Positions 41,843 to 49,755 of a stretch of DNA of 64,000 nucleotides are shown here, in pieces. The translations under genes were made by a program, and so were the position numbers. The notes under the pieces are model-generated. The model was not told the origin of the DNA. It ran no database searches and was given only the letters and a program-made list of their open reading frames with translations. Source of the DNA: CAVVAL01 sp963742725 (lineage in GTDB: Bacteria; Actinomycetota; Actinomycetes; Mycobacteriales; Cryptosporangiaceae); NCBI GenBank assembly GCA_963742725.1, contig CAVUMX010000003.1, positions 1,922,001 to 1,986,000 of the forward strand, in the 5' to 3' direction. Each line of letters opens with the position of its first letter. Within the stretch, counting starts at the first letter, position 1.

Positions 41843-42592
41843 TCAGACGCCCCCGTCCACGTGGATCGTCTCGCCGGTGACGTACGTCGACAGGTCGCTG
41901 GCGAGGAACAGCACCGCGCCGGCGATCTCCTCCGGGCGGCCGAAGCGGCCCAGCGCCATCAGGTTCTGGTACCGCTGCTTGAACTGCTCGTGCTCGTCGT
42001 CGGACAGCGCGCCCGGCTCGGACGTGTCGATGACGCCCGGCGCCACCACGTTGACCCGCAGGCCGCGCTTGCCCAGCTCCTTGGCCAGCGAGCGGGTCAG
42101 GCCGATGATGCCGGCCTTCGAGGACGTGTAGTGCGAGCGCAGCGGGATGCCGGCCGTGGCGGCGCGGGAGCCGACGTTGATGACCGACGCCTTCTCCGAC
42201 AGCAGCGGCAGCGCCTTCTGGATGACCAGGAACGGGCCGGTCAGGTTGGCGTTGATGACCCGGTTCCACTCGTCCAGCGGCAGCTCGGCGAACGGGACGT
42301 GGCTGATCACGCCGGCGTTGTTGACGAGGACGTCGAGCCCGCCGAAGCGGGTCTTGACCTCGGTGACGAGCGCCTCGACCGCGGCCGGGTCGCTGACGTC
42401 GGCCTGGACGAGGTGGTGCTCGCCGCCGATCTCCTTCAGTTCCCGCGCCAGGCTCTCGACGGCCTCGCCCTCCTGCCGGTAGCAGGTGATGACGTCGGCG
42501 CCGGCCTTGGCCAGGGCGATGACGATCGCGCGGCCGATGCCGCGGGTGCCGCCCGTCACGAGGGCGTGCTTGCCGATCAGTTGCAGTTCCAC
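41843..42592 (-). CDS. SDR family ketoreductase (FabG-like), tailoring
   Basis: The 249-residue enzyme has the NADPH site VTGGTRGIGRAIV, NNAG at about 90, catalytic Ser in INVGSRAA and Y-x3-K in HYTSSKAGIIGLTRSLAKEL, with the C-terminal VTGETIHVDGG. GTG 42592 has AAGGAG 6 nt upstream. It sits with ABM proteins and a methyltransferase, as in pentangular clusters, where such an SDR reduces a ring ketone; the exact position is not predictable from sequence. Confidence 0.87.
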   Translation of the reverse strand: MELQLIGKHALVTGGTRGIGRAIVIALAKAGADVITCYRQEGEAVESLARELKEIGGEHHLVQADVSDPAAVEALVTEVKTRFGGLDVLVNNAGVISHVPFAELPLDEWNRVINANLTGPFLVIQKALPLLSEKASVINVGSRAATAGIPLRSHYTSSKAGIIGLTRSLAKELGKRGLRVNVVAPGVIDTSEPGALSDDEHEQFKQRYQNLMALGRFGRPEEIAGAVLFLASDLSTYVTGETIHVDGGV

Positions 42593-42617
42593 TGTGGACT
42601 CCTTCGGATGGGTGCGG

Positions 42618-43667
42618 TCAGGCCTTGCGGCATTCGAGGACGGCCCAGCGGCCGGGCGTCGGGTCGTTGACGAGTTCGAACCCGGCCGAGGCCAGCAGCA
42701 CCCGCCACTGCTCGACCGTGCGCTCGCGGCCGCCGAAGCGGAGCAGCATGTCCAGGTCGAGCAGGGCGCCCCGGTCCCACTGGTTGCTCGGGCCGACCAG
42801 GAACTCGCAGATGAACAGGCGGCCGTCCGGGTTGTCGCCGATCGCCTCGCCGATGCGGCGCAGGATCGACTCGGCCTCGGTGTCGTTCCAGTCGTGCAGG
42901 ACGGCCTTGAGCAGGTACGCGTCCTGCCCGGCGGGCAGCTCGCCGAAGAAGTCGCCGCCGACCACGTCGACCCGGTCGGCGACACCGGCGTCGGCCAGCA
43001 GGCGCCGGGCCTCCTCCGTCACCGTCGGCAGGTCGAACAGCGTGCCGCGCACCTCGGTGTGCTCGCGCAGGATCTCGGCCAGGAAGTAGCCGTGGCCGCC
43101 GCCGATGTCGGCGATCCGGCTGAACTCGCCGAAGTCGTGCTGCCCGACGAGCAGCCGGGCGGTCGCCCTGCTCATCTGCGTCATCGCGCGGTCGAACAGG
43201 CGGCCGGCCTCGGGGTCGTGCTCGAGGTGCTCGAAGAACGTCCGGCCGTAGACCTTGTCGAACGCGGGCTTCCCGGTACGCACCGTGTACATCAGCTCGC
43301 CGTAGGAACGCCACAGCATCTCGTCGCCGTTGAACAGCACCAGGTCGCGCTGGTTCTCGGGCTGCTCGGCGCGCAGGGCGGACGCCAGCGGCGTCAGCGC
43401 CCACCGGCCGTCCGCCTCCTCGGCGAACACGCCGAAGCCGGACGCGACGCGCAGCACGCGCCCCAGCGCGTCGGCGTCCGTGTCGGTCAGCTTCGCCAGC
43501 TCGTCGACGTGGCGCGGACCGTCGGCCAGGTGGTCGGCCACGCCCAGCTGCGCCAGGACGTGCACCACCTGGGAGACGCGCTTTCCGTCGGTCAGCAGCA
43601 GGAGCTGCAGGTGAGGGGGCAGCGCGCTGGCCATCGCCGGCCCGACCACCCCGGTCATGTCGTTCAC
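42618..43667 (-). CDS. SAM-dependent O-methyltransferase (acetylserotonin OMT-like)
   Basis: The 349-residue protein has an N-terminal winged-helix dimerisation domain (about 15-100) and a C-terminal Rossmann domain with the SAM motif IADIGGGHGYFLAEIL. LKAVLHDWNDTEAESILRRI follows, with the His-Asp pair typical of catalytic OMTs. It probably methylates a phenol of the polyketide. GTG 43667 has AGGAGG 5 nt upstream; an ATG lies three codons later. Confidence 0.88.
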   Translation of the reverse strand: MNDMTGVVGPAMASALPPHLQLLLLTDGKRVSQVVHVLAQLGVADHLADGPRHVDELAKLTDTDADALGRVLRVASGFGVFAEEADGRWALTPLASALRAEQPENQRDLVLFNGDEMLWRSYGELMYTVRTGKPAFDKVYGRTFFEHLEHDPEAGRLFDRAMTQMSRATARLLVGQHDFGEFSRIADIGGGHGYFLAEILREHTEVRGTLFDLPTVTEEARRLLADAGVADRVDVVGGDFFGELPAGQDAYLLKAVLHDWNDTEAESILRRIGEAIGDNPDGRLFICEFLVGPSNQWDRGALLDLDMLLRFGGRERTVEQWRVLLASAGFELVNDPTPGRWAVLECRKA

Positions 43668-43684
43668 GTGATCCTCCTGATGGT

Positions 43685-44146
43685 CTAGAGCAGGACCGCG
43701 ACGGCGGCCACGTTGGCCAGCAGCGCCGCGAAGGCGAACGAGGCCCGGACCTTGTTCCACCGGGTCCAGCGCTCGCGCGGGTCCAGCTCGGCGAAGTTGT
43801 CCGGGAGCGCCGCCGGGTCGAGCGTGGCGATCCAGCGGTTGATCGGGACGTTCTTGGTCAGCGACACCGTCAGCGTCGACAGCGCCAGCACCGCGCCCAA
43901 CCCGACCAGCACGCGGCTGGCCGTCGTGGGCGCCAGCGGTATCAGCACCAGGTCGCACACGAGCCCCAGCAGCAGGCTGGCCGGCATGAACGGGTCGAAC
44001 CGCGTCACCAGGAACTTGTGGACCGGCACGTACTGCTCGGTGGAGAGCACGAAGAACAGCGGCGCTCCCCCGAGTACCGAGATCATCAGCCCGCCGGCCG
44101 CCAGGCCGCTGCCGAGCAACGCCAGCGGCAACACGTACTGCACCAC
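43685..44146 (-). CDS. DUF1772 (anthrone-oxygenase-like) membrane protein A
   Basis: The 153-residue protein has four membrane helices and the DUF1772 signature VSLTKNVPINRWIATLDPAA, with N-V-P-I-N, followed by WTRWNKVRASFAFAALLA. Fungal relatives oxidise anthrones to anthraquinones, so a polyketide-oxygenating role is plausible here; other homologues have no known activity. GTG 44146 has GGGAGG upstream. It is the first gene of the minus-strand operon driven by the SARP box at 44201. Confidence 0.78.
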   Translation of the reverse strand: MVQYVLPLALLGSGLAAGGLMISVLGGAPLFFVLSTEQYVPVHKFLVTRFDPFMPASLLLGLVCDLVLIPLAPTTASRVLVGLGAVLALSTLTVSLTKNVPINRWIATLDPAALPDNFAELDPRERWTRWNKVRASFAFAALLANVAAVAVLL

Positions 44147-44200
44147 CTCTGCCTCCCTGCCTCCGCGGTTGGCACGGGTCAGGGCGACCCGTGCCCGTCG

Positions 44201-44232
44201 AGCCTCACGGCGACGTCTCGAAACGGGCTCGA
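44201..44232 (-). promoter_or_regulatory. SARP box and -10 upstream of the DUF1772-A/OMT/SDR/ABM operon
   Basis: On the minus strand the site is TCGAGCC-N4-TCGAGAC-N8-GAGGCT, with 11-bp heptamer spacing and an 8-bp gap to the -10-like hexamer. It lies 55 bp before the DUF1772-A start. Confidence 0.8.
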
Positions 44233-44263
44233 GGACGGCTGGACGTCCCGCCTCCAGCGGACG

Positions 44264-44295
44264 TGGAGATGCGCTCGAGCCCCGGACGCGACCAT
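44264..44295 (+). promoter_or_regulatory. SARP box and -10 upstream of the DUF1772-B/SchA-CurD operon
   Basis: The site reads TGGAGAT-N4-TCGAGCC-N8-GACCAT. The second heptamer is perfect, the first has one mismatch in TCGAG, and spacing again is 11 and 8 bp. It diverges from the minus-strand box 32 bp away, giving back-to-back SARP promoters. Confidence 0.65.
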
Positions 44296-44334
44296 CGGGC
44301 GCACGGATGTCCCATGACCGAACGGAGTGGACAG

Positions 44335-44787
44335 ATGCTGGACTCGTTGAGCGTCGTGCTACTGCTGGGCAGCGGCACGATCACCGGCGTCTTCGTCGCG
44401 GTCTGGGTGAGCGTCGCGCCCGCGCTGTTCGCCATGCCGCGCGGCGCCTACGTCGAGGCCCACAAGCTGCTCGGCAAGGGCTATCACCCGCTGATGCCGC
44501 TGCTCGTCAACGCCACGATGCTCAGCGGGATCGCGCTCGCGTTCCTCGCCGAGGCGCTGCCGGCCCGCGTGCTGTTCGCCGTCGCGGCCGTGCTGCTCGT
44601 CGGTGTGCAGGCCGTGTCCCACCTGGGCAACGTGCCGATCAACCGCTCGCTCTACCGCGACGACGCCCTCACGGCCGCCGACTGGAGCGACCCGCGCCCG
44701 CCGTGGCGCGCGTGGCACCGGATCCGCACCGCACTCGCCATCGCCACGCTCGTCGCGAACAGTGTCGCGGTCGTCGTCGCGACCTGA
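44335..44787 (+). CDS. DUF1772 (anthrone-oxygenase-like) membrane protein B
   Basis: The 150-residue protein has four membrane helices and the motif SHLGNVPINRSLYRDDA, shared with DUF1772 protein A (N-V-P-I-N-R), and ends WHRIRTALAIATLVANSVAV. It diverges from protein A and may act as its partner or on a different ring. ATG 44335 has GGAG 7 nt upstream; ATG 44314 is an alternative start. Confidence 0.77.
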   Translation: MLDSLSVVLLLGSGTITGVFVAVWVSVAPALFAMPRGAYVEAHKLLGKGYHPLMPLLVNATMLSGIALAFLAEALPARVLFAVAAVLLVGVQAVSHLGNVPINRSLYRDDALTAADWSDPRPPWRAWHRIRTALAIATLVANSVAVVVAT

Positions 44788-44849
44788 TCCCAGCCTGGCG
44801 GCCGCCGTGGCCGCCGCCCGTCACTGCCACACGTCAACTAGGAGGAACG

Positions 44850-45584
44850 ATGCCGCTCGCCGCGATCACGTACGACGTGAAGCCCGGCTTCGACGACGAG
44901 ATCGCCGAGATCTTCTCCCCGGAGAACTTCCAGCGCGTCGACTCGCCGATTATCACCGACCCGTCCGGCGCCGAGATCGGCGCGCTGCTGGGGACCGGGC
45001 TGTTCATCCAGCACAGCACGATGGTCCGCGTCATCCACTACCAGGGCGCCGGCGTTGACGACGTCGCCCGGCACATGTCCACACAGGAGGGTGTGCACGA
45101 GGCCGAGCGCAAGCTGGCCCCGTACCTGCGCACCGCGCGGGACACCGAGACGCCCGAGGGGTTCCTGGCCCACTTCGCCCGCAGCGCCATGACCGTCCTC
45201 GACCATCGCGAGCTGGACGACCGTCCCGCCTCCGGGACCGTGGCCCTGCGGTTCCCGCTGCGTGCGGGCGCCGGCGCCGAACTGGCCGGCCTCTTCCCGC
45301 GCGAGACGCCGACGCTCGACCTGGACGCCGCCCACCCGAACATCGTCCGCGTGGCCCTGTTCGTCCACGGCGACACCGCGATCCGCGCCGTCCAGTACGA
45401 CGGGCACGCCTACGACGTCGTCCAGTACCTCCTCGCCCAGGAGTACCGCTCCAGCACCGAGGACTGGCTCGTGCCGTACGTCCGCCAGCACGACGCGGCG
45501 AGCACCGCGGACGCCTACCTCGTCCAGCTCCACGCCCACGCGATGCGCAACGTCTCCCACCTGTCCGTCCTGGGCGTGGGCTAG
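44850..45584 (+). CDS. SchA/CurD-like domain protein
   Basis: The 244-residue protein has two related halves. The first is about 1-115 (AAITYDVKPGFDDEIAEIFS, HSTMVRVIHYQGAGVDDVAR). The second is about 130-230 (VALRFPLRAGAGAELAGLFP, DTAIRAVQYDGHAYDVVQYL). This is the SchA/CurD duplication known from spore-pigment and pentangular clusters (WhiE ORF I type). Its exact reaction is not established; a cyclisation or oxygenation accessory role is suggested by association. GGAGG lies 4 nt before ATG 44850. Its stop overlaps that of kynureninase by 4 nt. Confidence 0.85.
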   Translation: MPLAAITYDVKPGFDDEIAEIFSPENFQRVDSPIITDPSGAEIGALLGTGLFIQHSTMVRVIHYQGAGVDDVARHMSTQEGVHEAERKLAPYLRTARDTETPEGFLAHFARSAMTVLDHRELDDRPASGTVALRFPLRAGAGAELAGLFPRETPTLDLDAAHPNIVRVALFVHGDTAIRAVQYDGHAYDVVQYLLAQEYRSSTEDWLVPYVRQHDAASTADAYLVQLHAHAMRNVSHLSVLGVG

Positions 45585-46906
45585 TGCTGTGACGCGGCGG
45601 GGGCCTCAGCGGAGCCCCGCCGCGTCCGCACGCCCGCGCCGGGCACCTCGCGGCTGATCCCGTCGGCGGCCCGCCAGCAGTCGTGGTAGGTCGAGTAGAG
45701 CGGCACGGGCGCGATCCGCAGGATGTCGGGCTCGCGGGCGTCGGTGATGACGCCGTACCCGTGGCGCAGCCGCTTCGCCAGTGTGCCGGCGTCGCCGTCG
45801 GCCAGGCGCAGCGAGAGCTGGCTGCCGCGCCGGCCCGGTTCGCGCGGGGTGACGACCCGGAGCGGGCGCCTGGCCGTGACGGCGTCGAGCAGCGTCGCCA
45901 GGTAGGCGGTGAGCCGGACGCTCCGGGCCCTCAGCGCGTCCATGCCGATCCGGTCGAAGACCGCCAGCGACGTCCGGACCGGCCCCATGGCCAGGATCGG
46001 CGGGTTGGACAGCTGCCAGGCGTCGGCCGACGCGGGCGGCCGGGACACCGGAGCCATCTCGAACCGGGTGGCCGCGTCAGTGCCCCACCAGCCCTCGAAG
46101 CGCGGCAGGTCGCTGTCGCCGAGGTGCCGTTCGTGCACGAACGCGCCGGCCACCGCGCCGGGCCCGGCGTTCAGGTACTTGTACGTGCACCAGACCGCGA
46201 AGTCGACGCCCCACTCGTGCAGACGCAGCGGGACGTTGCCGGCGGCGTGCGCCAGGTCCCAGCCCACGACCGCGCCGGCGTCCCGGCCGGCTTCCGTGAT
46301 CGCCGGGATGTCCATCAGCTCGCCGGTGAGGTAGTTGACGCCGCCCAGCATGACCAGGGCCACCGTGTCGCCCTCGCGGTCCAGGAGGGCGACGACGTCC
46401 TCGGTGCGCAGGGTGTCCTCACCGGGGCGCGGACGTAGGCGCACGACCGTGTCGTCAGCGTCGAGGCCGTGAAAGCGGGCCTGGCTGCGGACCGCGTAGC
46501 TGTCGGACGGGAACGCGGTGTCCTCGATGACGATGCGGGTGCGCCGCCCGCGCGGCCGGTAGAACGACACCATCAGCAGGTGCAGGTTGACCGTCAGGGA
46601 GTTCATGACGACGGTCTCCGCAGGCAGCGCGCCGACCAGTCGGGCCGCCGGCCCGGTGAGCAGCTCGTGGTACGGCATCCAGGGGCGGCTCGCGTCGCCG
46701 TGGCCTTCGACGCCGAGCTTCGCCCAGCCGGCGAGGTCCTCCAGCAGCTCGGCACGGGTCGCCTTCGGTTGCAGGCCCAGAGAGTTGCCGGCCAGGTAGG
46801 CCGCTTCCGGGTAGCGACCGCCGTCGGCGGACGGGACATGGAACAGTTCCCGGTACCCGAGGTCGGCCGCGTCGCGGGCCACGGCGTCAGCCTCGGTGAA
46901 CGTCAT
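45581..46906 (-). CDS. kynU: Kynureninase
   Basis: The 441-residue PLP enzyme cleaves (3-hydroxy)kynurenine to (3-hydroxy)anthranilate and alanine. Motifs are AYLAGNSLGLQPKATRAEL, GWDLAHAAGNVPLRLHEWG and the PLP-lysine block VWCTYKYLNAGPGAVAGAFV, with RFEGWWGTD further on. ATG 46906 overlaps the decarboxylase stop (ATGA). It is last in the nine-gene catabolic operon, although its reaction is first in the pathway. No tryptophan dioxygenase, formamidase or kynurenine 3-monooxygenase is in the window, so the substrate must come from elsewhere. Confidence 0.9.
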   Translation of the reverse strand: MTFTEADAVARDAADLGYRELFHVPSADGGRYPEAAYLAGNSLGLQPKATRAELLEDLAGWAKLGVEGHGDASRPWMPYHELLTGPAARLVGALPAETVVMNSLTVNLHLLMVSFYRPRGRRTRIVIEDTAFPSDSYAVRSQARFHGLDADDTVVRLRPRPGEDTLRTEDVVALLDREGDTVALVMLGGVNYLTGELMDIPAITEAGRDAGAVVGWDLAHAAGNVPLRLHEWGVDFAVWCTYKYLNAGPGAVAGAFVHERHLGDSDLPRFEGWWGTDAATRFEMAPVSRPPASADAWQLSNPPILAMGPVRTSLAVFDRIGMDALRARSVRLTAYLATLLDAVTARRPLRVVTPREPGRRGSQLSLRLADGDAGTLAKRLRHGYGVITDAREPDILRIAPVPLYSTYHDCWRAADGISREVPGAGVRTRRGSAEAPAASQH

Positions 46907-47937
46907 CGAGACACCGCGCCCGCCGTGGCCGGGACGGGTTCGCGCAGCCCGAGGAAGCGCTGAGCGTTGCCGCCGAGCAGCTTCGCCCGGTCGGTGTCGT
47001 CCAGGAACGCGGCCTGGCGGACCAGTTCGCCGGCCGGGCGTTCGCCCAGCGGGTACGGGTAGTCGCTGCCGAGCATCACCCGGTCCGGCCCCATCCTGTC
47101 GACCAGCAGCCGCAGCGCGACGGAGTCGAACACCACCGAGTCGACACTGAACCGCGAGAGGTAGTGCGACGGCGGGTGCGGCGACGTGGCGACCAGGTCC
47201 GGCCGGCGGTGCCAGGCGTTGTCCATCCGGCCGACCCAGAAGGCGAACGACCCACCGCCGTGGGCGAAGCACAGCTTCAGGCTCTCCGGGATGCGGTCGA
47301 AGCCGCCACCGAGGATGAGCGCCAGGATGGACAGGTGCGTCTCCGCCGGCATCCCGGTGAGCCACTGGGCCATCCACCGGTCGAGCCGTGGCGAGCTGGC
47401 CATGTCCCACGGGTGCACGAACACCGGGGCGCCGACCTGTGCGCAGTGCTGGAGAAACGCGATGAGCTGTGCGTCGTCGAGGTCGCGGTCGCCGACGTGG
47501 TTGCCGATCTCGACGCCGGCGTGACCGGCTGCCAGGCACCGGTCGAGTTCCCGGCAGGCCGCGTCCGGGTCCTGGAGGGGCACCTGGCAGAACGGCAGGA
47601 GCCGGTCGGGCGCGGCGGCGCAGATCTCCAGCGCCAGGTCGTTGAAGATGCGGCTCACCTTCAGCGCCTCGGCGCCCGGCATCCCGTACGAGAAGAACAC
47701 GGGGGTCGGCGAGACGACCTGGACGTCGATGCCGTCGGCGTCCATGTCGGCCAGCCGAGCCTCGGCGTCCCAGCAGCTCGCGCCGATCCGGCGGAACTCG
47801 CGCGAGCCGATCATGATCATGGCGTCGCGCTCGCTGTCCGTCCGCAGCCACGGCCAGCCGGATTCGTGGCCGGTGACCTGGCCCAGGTCCGGCCAGCCGC
47901 GGGGGACGTAGTGGGTGTGAACGTCGATGGTGGTCAT
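46903..47937 (-). CDS. 2-amino-3-carboxymuconate-6-semialdehyde decarboxylase (ACMSD)-like amidohydrolase
   Basis: The 344-residue metal-dependent enzyme begins TIDVHTHYVPRGWPDL (H-x-H metal ligands), with further ligands in VFVHPWDM and CFAHGGGS and Asp in MLGSDYPYPLG. It removes the carboxylate of the ring-cleavage product made by the next enzyme, giving 2-aminomuconate 6-semialdehyde and keeping flux from quinolinate. ATGA overlap with kynU downstream and an 18-bp gap to the dioxygenase upstream place it firmly in the operon. Confidence 0.9.
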   Translation of the reverse strand: MTTIDVHTHYVPRGWPDLGQVTGHESGWPWLRTDSERDAMIMIGSREFRRIGASCWDAEARLADMDADGIDVQVVSPTPVFFSYGMPGAEALKVSRIFNDLALEICAAAPDRLLPFCQVPLQDPDAACRELDRCLAAGHAGVEIGNHVGDRDLDDAQLIAFLQHCAQVGAPVFVHPWDMASSPRLDRWMAQWLTGMPAETHLSILALILGGGFDRIPESLKLCFAHGGGSFAFWVGRMDNAWHRRPDLVATSPHPPSHYLSRFSVDSVVFDSVALRLLVDRMGPDRVMLGSDYPYPLGERPAGELVRQAAFLDDTDRAKLLGGNAQRFLGLREPVPATAGAVSR

Positions 47938-47955
47938 GCGCCGGTGTGCTCCGTC

Positions 47956-48480
47956 TCAGCCACGGCCGGGGTGCAGGGCGCCGCACTGGCCGCACGTGCG
48001 CGCCGACTCGTCGCGGTAGAAGCCGTCGAAAACCGGCGGCAGGTCGGCGACGATGTCGCGGACCTGCAACTCCACCTCGTGGACCAGGGCCGAGCACCGC
48101 GGGCAGTACCACTGGAACCGCTCCAGCGTGCCCTCCTCGCGGACGCGCTCGATCACGATCCCGATCGAGCCGGGTTCCGGGCGCTGCGGCGAGTGCGGGA
48201 CGTTGCGCGGCAGCAGCCACATGTCGCCCTCGCCGAGGTGCACCGTCCGCGGGCCGCCGTCGGTCATCAGGTTCACGTGCATGCTGCCGCCGACCTGGTA
48301 GAACCACTCCTCGTAGGGGTCCACGTGGAAGTCCGTGCGCTCGTTGGGGCCGCCGACGACCTGGACGATGAAGTCACCGGTGTTCTCCCACATCTGCCGG
48401 TTGTTGACCGGTGGCCTGAGCAGCTGCTCGTTCTCGCGGACCCACTCGGCGAAGTTGGCCTTGGGAAAGATCTCCGTCAT
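47956..48480 (-). CDS. 3-hydroxyanthranilate 3,4-dioxygenase
   Basis: The 174-residue cupin opens the ring of 3-hydroxyanthranilate. Iron ligands lie in RTDFHVDPYEEWFYQVGGSM (His and Glu) and NVPHSPQRPE (His). The C-terminal rubredoxin-like iron site of the bacterial enzymes is complete (WYCPRC and RTCGQCG). ATG 48480 overlaps the RidA stop by 4 nt. Spontaneous cyclisation of its product would give quinolinate, so coupling to ACMSD matters. Confidence 0.92.
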   Translation of the reverse strand: MTEIFPKANFAEWVRENEQLLRPPVNNRQMWENTGDFIVQVVGGPNERTDFHVDPYEEWFYQVGGSMHVNLMTDGGPRTVHLGEGDMWLLPRNVPHSPQRPEPGSIGIVIERVREEGTLERFQWYCPRCSALVHEVELQVRDIVADLPPVFDGFYRDESARTCGQCGALHPGRG

Positions 48481-48953
48481 GACGTGCCCTCCTCGGCTCG
48501 GCGCGGCAGGTACGCCACCGCCTGGATCTCGATCAGCAGCAAGGGGTGCGGCAACTGGTGCACCGCGACCGTGGTGCGGGCCGGCCCGGTCCGGTCGAAG
48601 AACTCGGCGTACACCTCGTTGTAGCCGCCGAAGTCGTTCATGTTGACCAGATAGCTGGTCACCTGCACCAGGTCCGGCAGATCCGCGCCGACCTCGCGCA
48701 GAATGGCGCGGACGTTGTCGAACACGGCCCTGGTCTGGATCCGGATGTCCAGCCGGGCCGTGCCGGCGGCGTCCACCTCGGCGCCGACGATGCTGTCATC
48801 CGGGCGGCGGCTGCTCGTGCCGGACACGTACGCGAACTCGCCGGCGATCCGCACGTGCGGGAACCGGCCGCGAGGCACCGCCAGCCCGGAAACCGTCCTG
48901 GCCTGACCCTCCGCCCTAACCTCAGCCGCCCTAACCTCAGCCGCCCTAGCCAC
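48477..48953 (-). CDS. RidA family protein, probable 2-aminomuconate deaminase
   Basis: The 158-residue protein has the RidA/YjgF fold pattern VRIAGEFAYVSGTSSRRPDD, NVRAILREVGADLPDLVQVT and PHPLLLIEIQAVAYLP. In 3-hydroxyanthranilate pathways the RidA-type NbaF deaminates 2-aminomuconate to 4-oxalocrotonate, and position in this operon supports that. GTG 48953 is used. The first residues (ARAAEVRAAEVRAEG) come from a 15-bp tandem repeat, and an internal start after it cannot be excluded. The gene overlaps the next by 8 nt. Confidence 0.83.
   Translation of the reverse strand: MARAAEVRAAEVRAEGQARTVSGLAVPRGRFPHVRIAGEFAYVSGTSSRRPDDSIVGAEVDAAGTARLDIRIQTRAVFDNVRAILREVGADLPDLVQVTSYLVNMNDFGGYNEVYAEFFDRTGPARTTVAVHQLPHPLLLIEIQAVAYLPRRAEEGTS
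48911..48949. repeat. 15-bp tandem repeat in the RidA N-terminus
   Basis: CCGCCCTAACCTCAG occurs at 48911 and 48926, followed by a partial third copy at 48941. It is in frame with the RidA gene, adding A-E-V-R-A units, and the third copy supplies the stop of the upstream decarboxylase. Confidence 0.75.
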
Positions 48954-49755
48954 GGCCGCCGCCCTCGGTCCGCACGGTCACGCGGCCCAGCCCGGCGACG
49001 TGCGCCTCGACCGTGGCGTGGCCGGCGAGCGGGATCGCCGCGGTCGCGGCGCCGGCGAGTACGACGGCACCGGCCGGCAGGGCCAGACCGTGGCGGATGG
49101 CGAGCCCGGCCAGGGCGTGCAGCGCGCGCAGCGGATGGCCGAGGATCGCCGCTGTCGAGCCGGTCTGCGCGACGAGGCCGTCGGCCTCCAGGACGACGCC
49201 CCGGTTACCGAGGTCACCGCCGAACGGCCGCCACGGGCCGAGGACGAACCCGGCCGCGGAGGTGTTGTCCGCCACCACGTCGGCCAGGTCGAACCGGAAG
49301 TCCCGGTACCGCGAGTCGATGATCTCCAGGGCCGGCGCGACGGCGTCGACGGCGCGCTCGACGGCGGCGGGGTCGATGTCGGAGGGGTCGGCGTCCGGCC
49401 CGAGGTCGACGTCGCGGCCGAGCCGGAACGCGATCTCCGGCTCGATCCGCGGGTGCACGAGCCTGTCCAGCGCCACCGTGCCGCCGTCGTCGATGCGCAT
49501 CCCGCTGGTCAACCGGCCGGCGATGACGTCGGACACGCCCATCTGGGCCATCTTCGCCCGGCTGGTGAAGCCCAGCTTCGCGCCGGCGTACCGCTCGCCG
49601 CGGGCCATCCTGTGCAGGACCAGCTCCCGCTGGACCTCGTAGGCGTCGTCCAGGCTCAGGTCGAGTCCGGTGGACAGTTGCGGGATCGCGGTCGCCGTCC
49701 GCTCGGCCCGGTCGAGCCGGGCCGCGAGCTCGCTCAGGGTCGACACCGGATTCAT
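48946..49755 (-). CDS. 4-oxalocrotonate decarboxylase (hydratase/decarboxylase family)
   Basis: The 269-residue protein belongs to the MhpD/DmpH family (GERYAGAKLGFTSRAKMAQM, then HPRIEPEIAFRLGRDVDLG with metal-binding Glu, and ALEIIDSRYRDFRF). It differs from the second family member at 51694, so by operon logic one is the decarboxylase and the other the hydratase. The K-L-G-F-T-S-R-A-K-M segment fits DmpH/NbaG decarboxylases. It overlaps both neighbours. Confidence 0.83.
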   Translation of the reverse strand: MNPVSTLSELAARLDRAERTATAIPQLSTGLDLSLDDAYEVQRELVLHRMARGERYAGAKLGFTSRAKMAQMGVSDVIAGRLTSGMRIDDGGTVALDRLVHPRIEPEIAFRLGRDVDLGPDADPSDIDPAAVERAVDAVAPALEIIDSRYRDFRFDLADVVADNTSAAGFVLGPWRPFGGDLGNRGVVLEADGLVAQTGSTAAILGHPLRALHALAGLAIRHGLALPAGAVVLAGAATAAIPLAGHATVEAHVAGLGRVTVRTEGGGRG

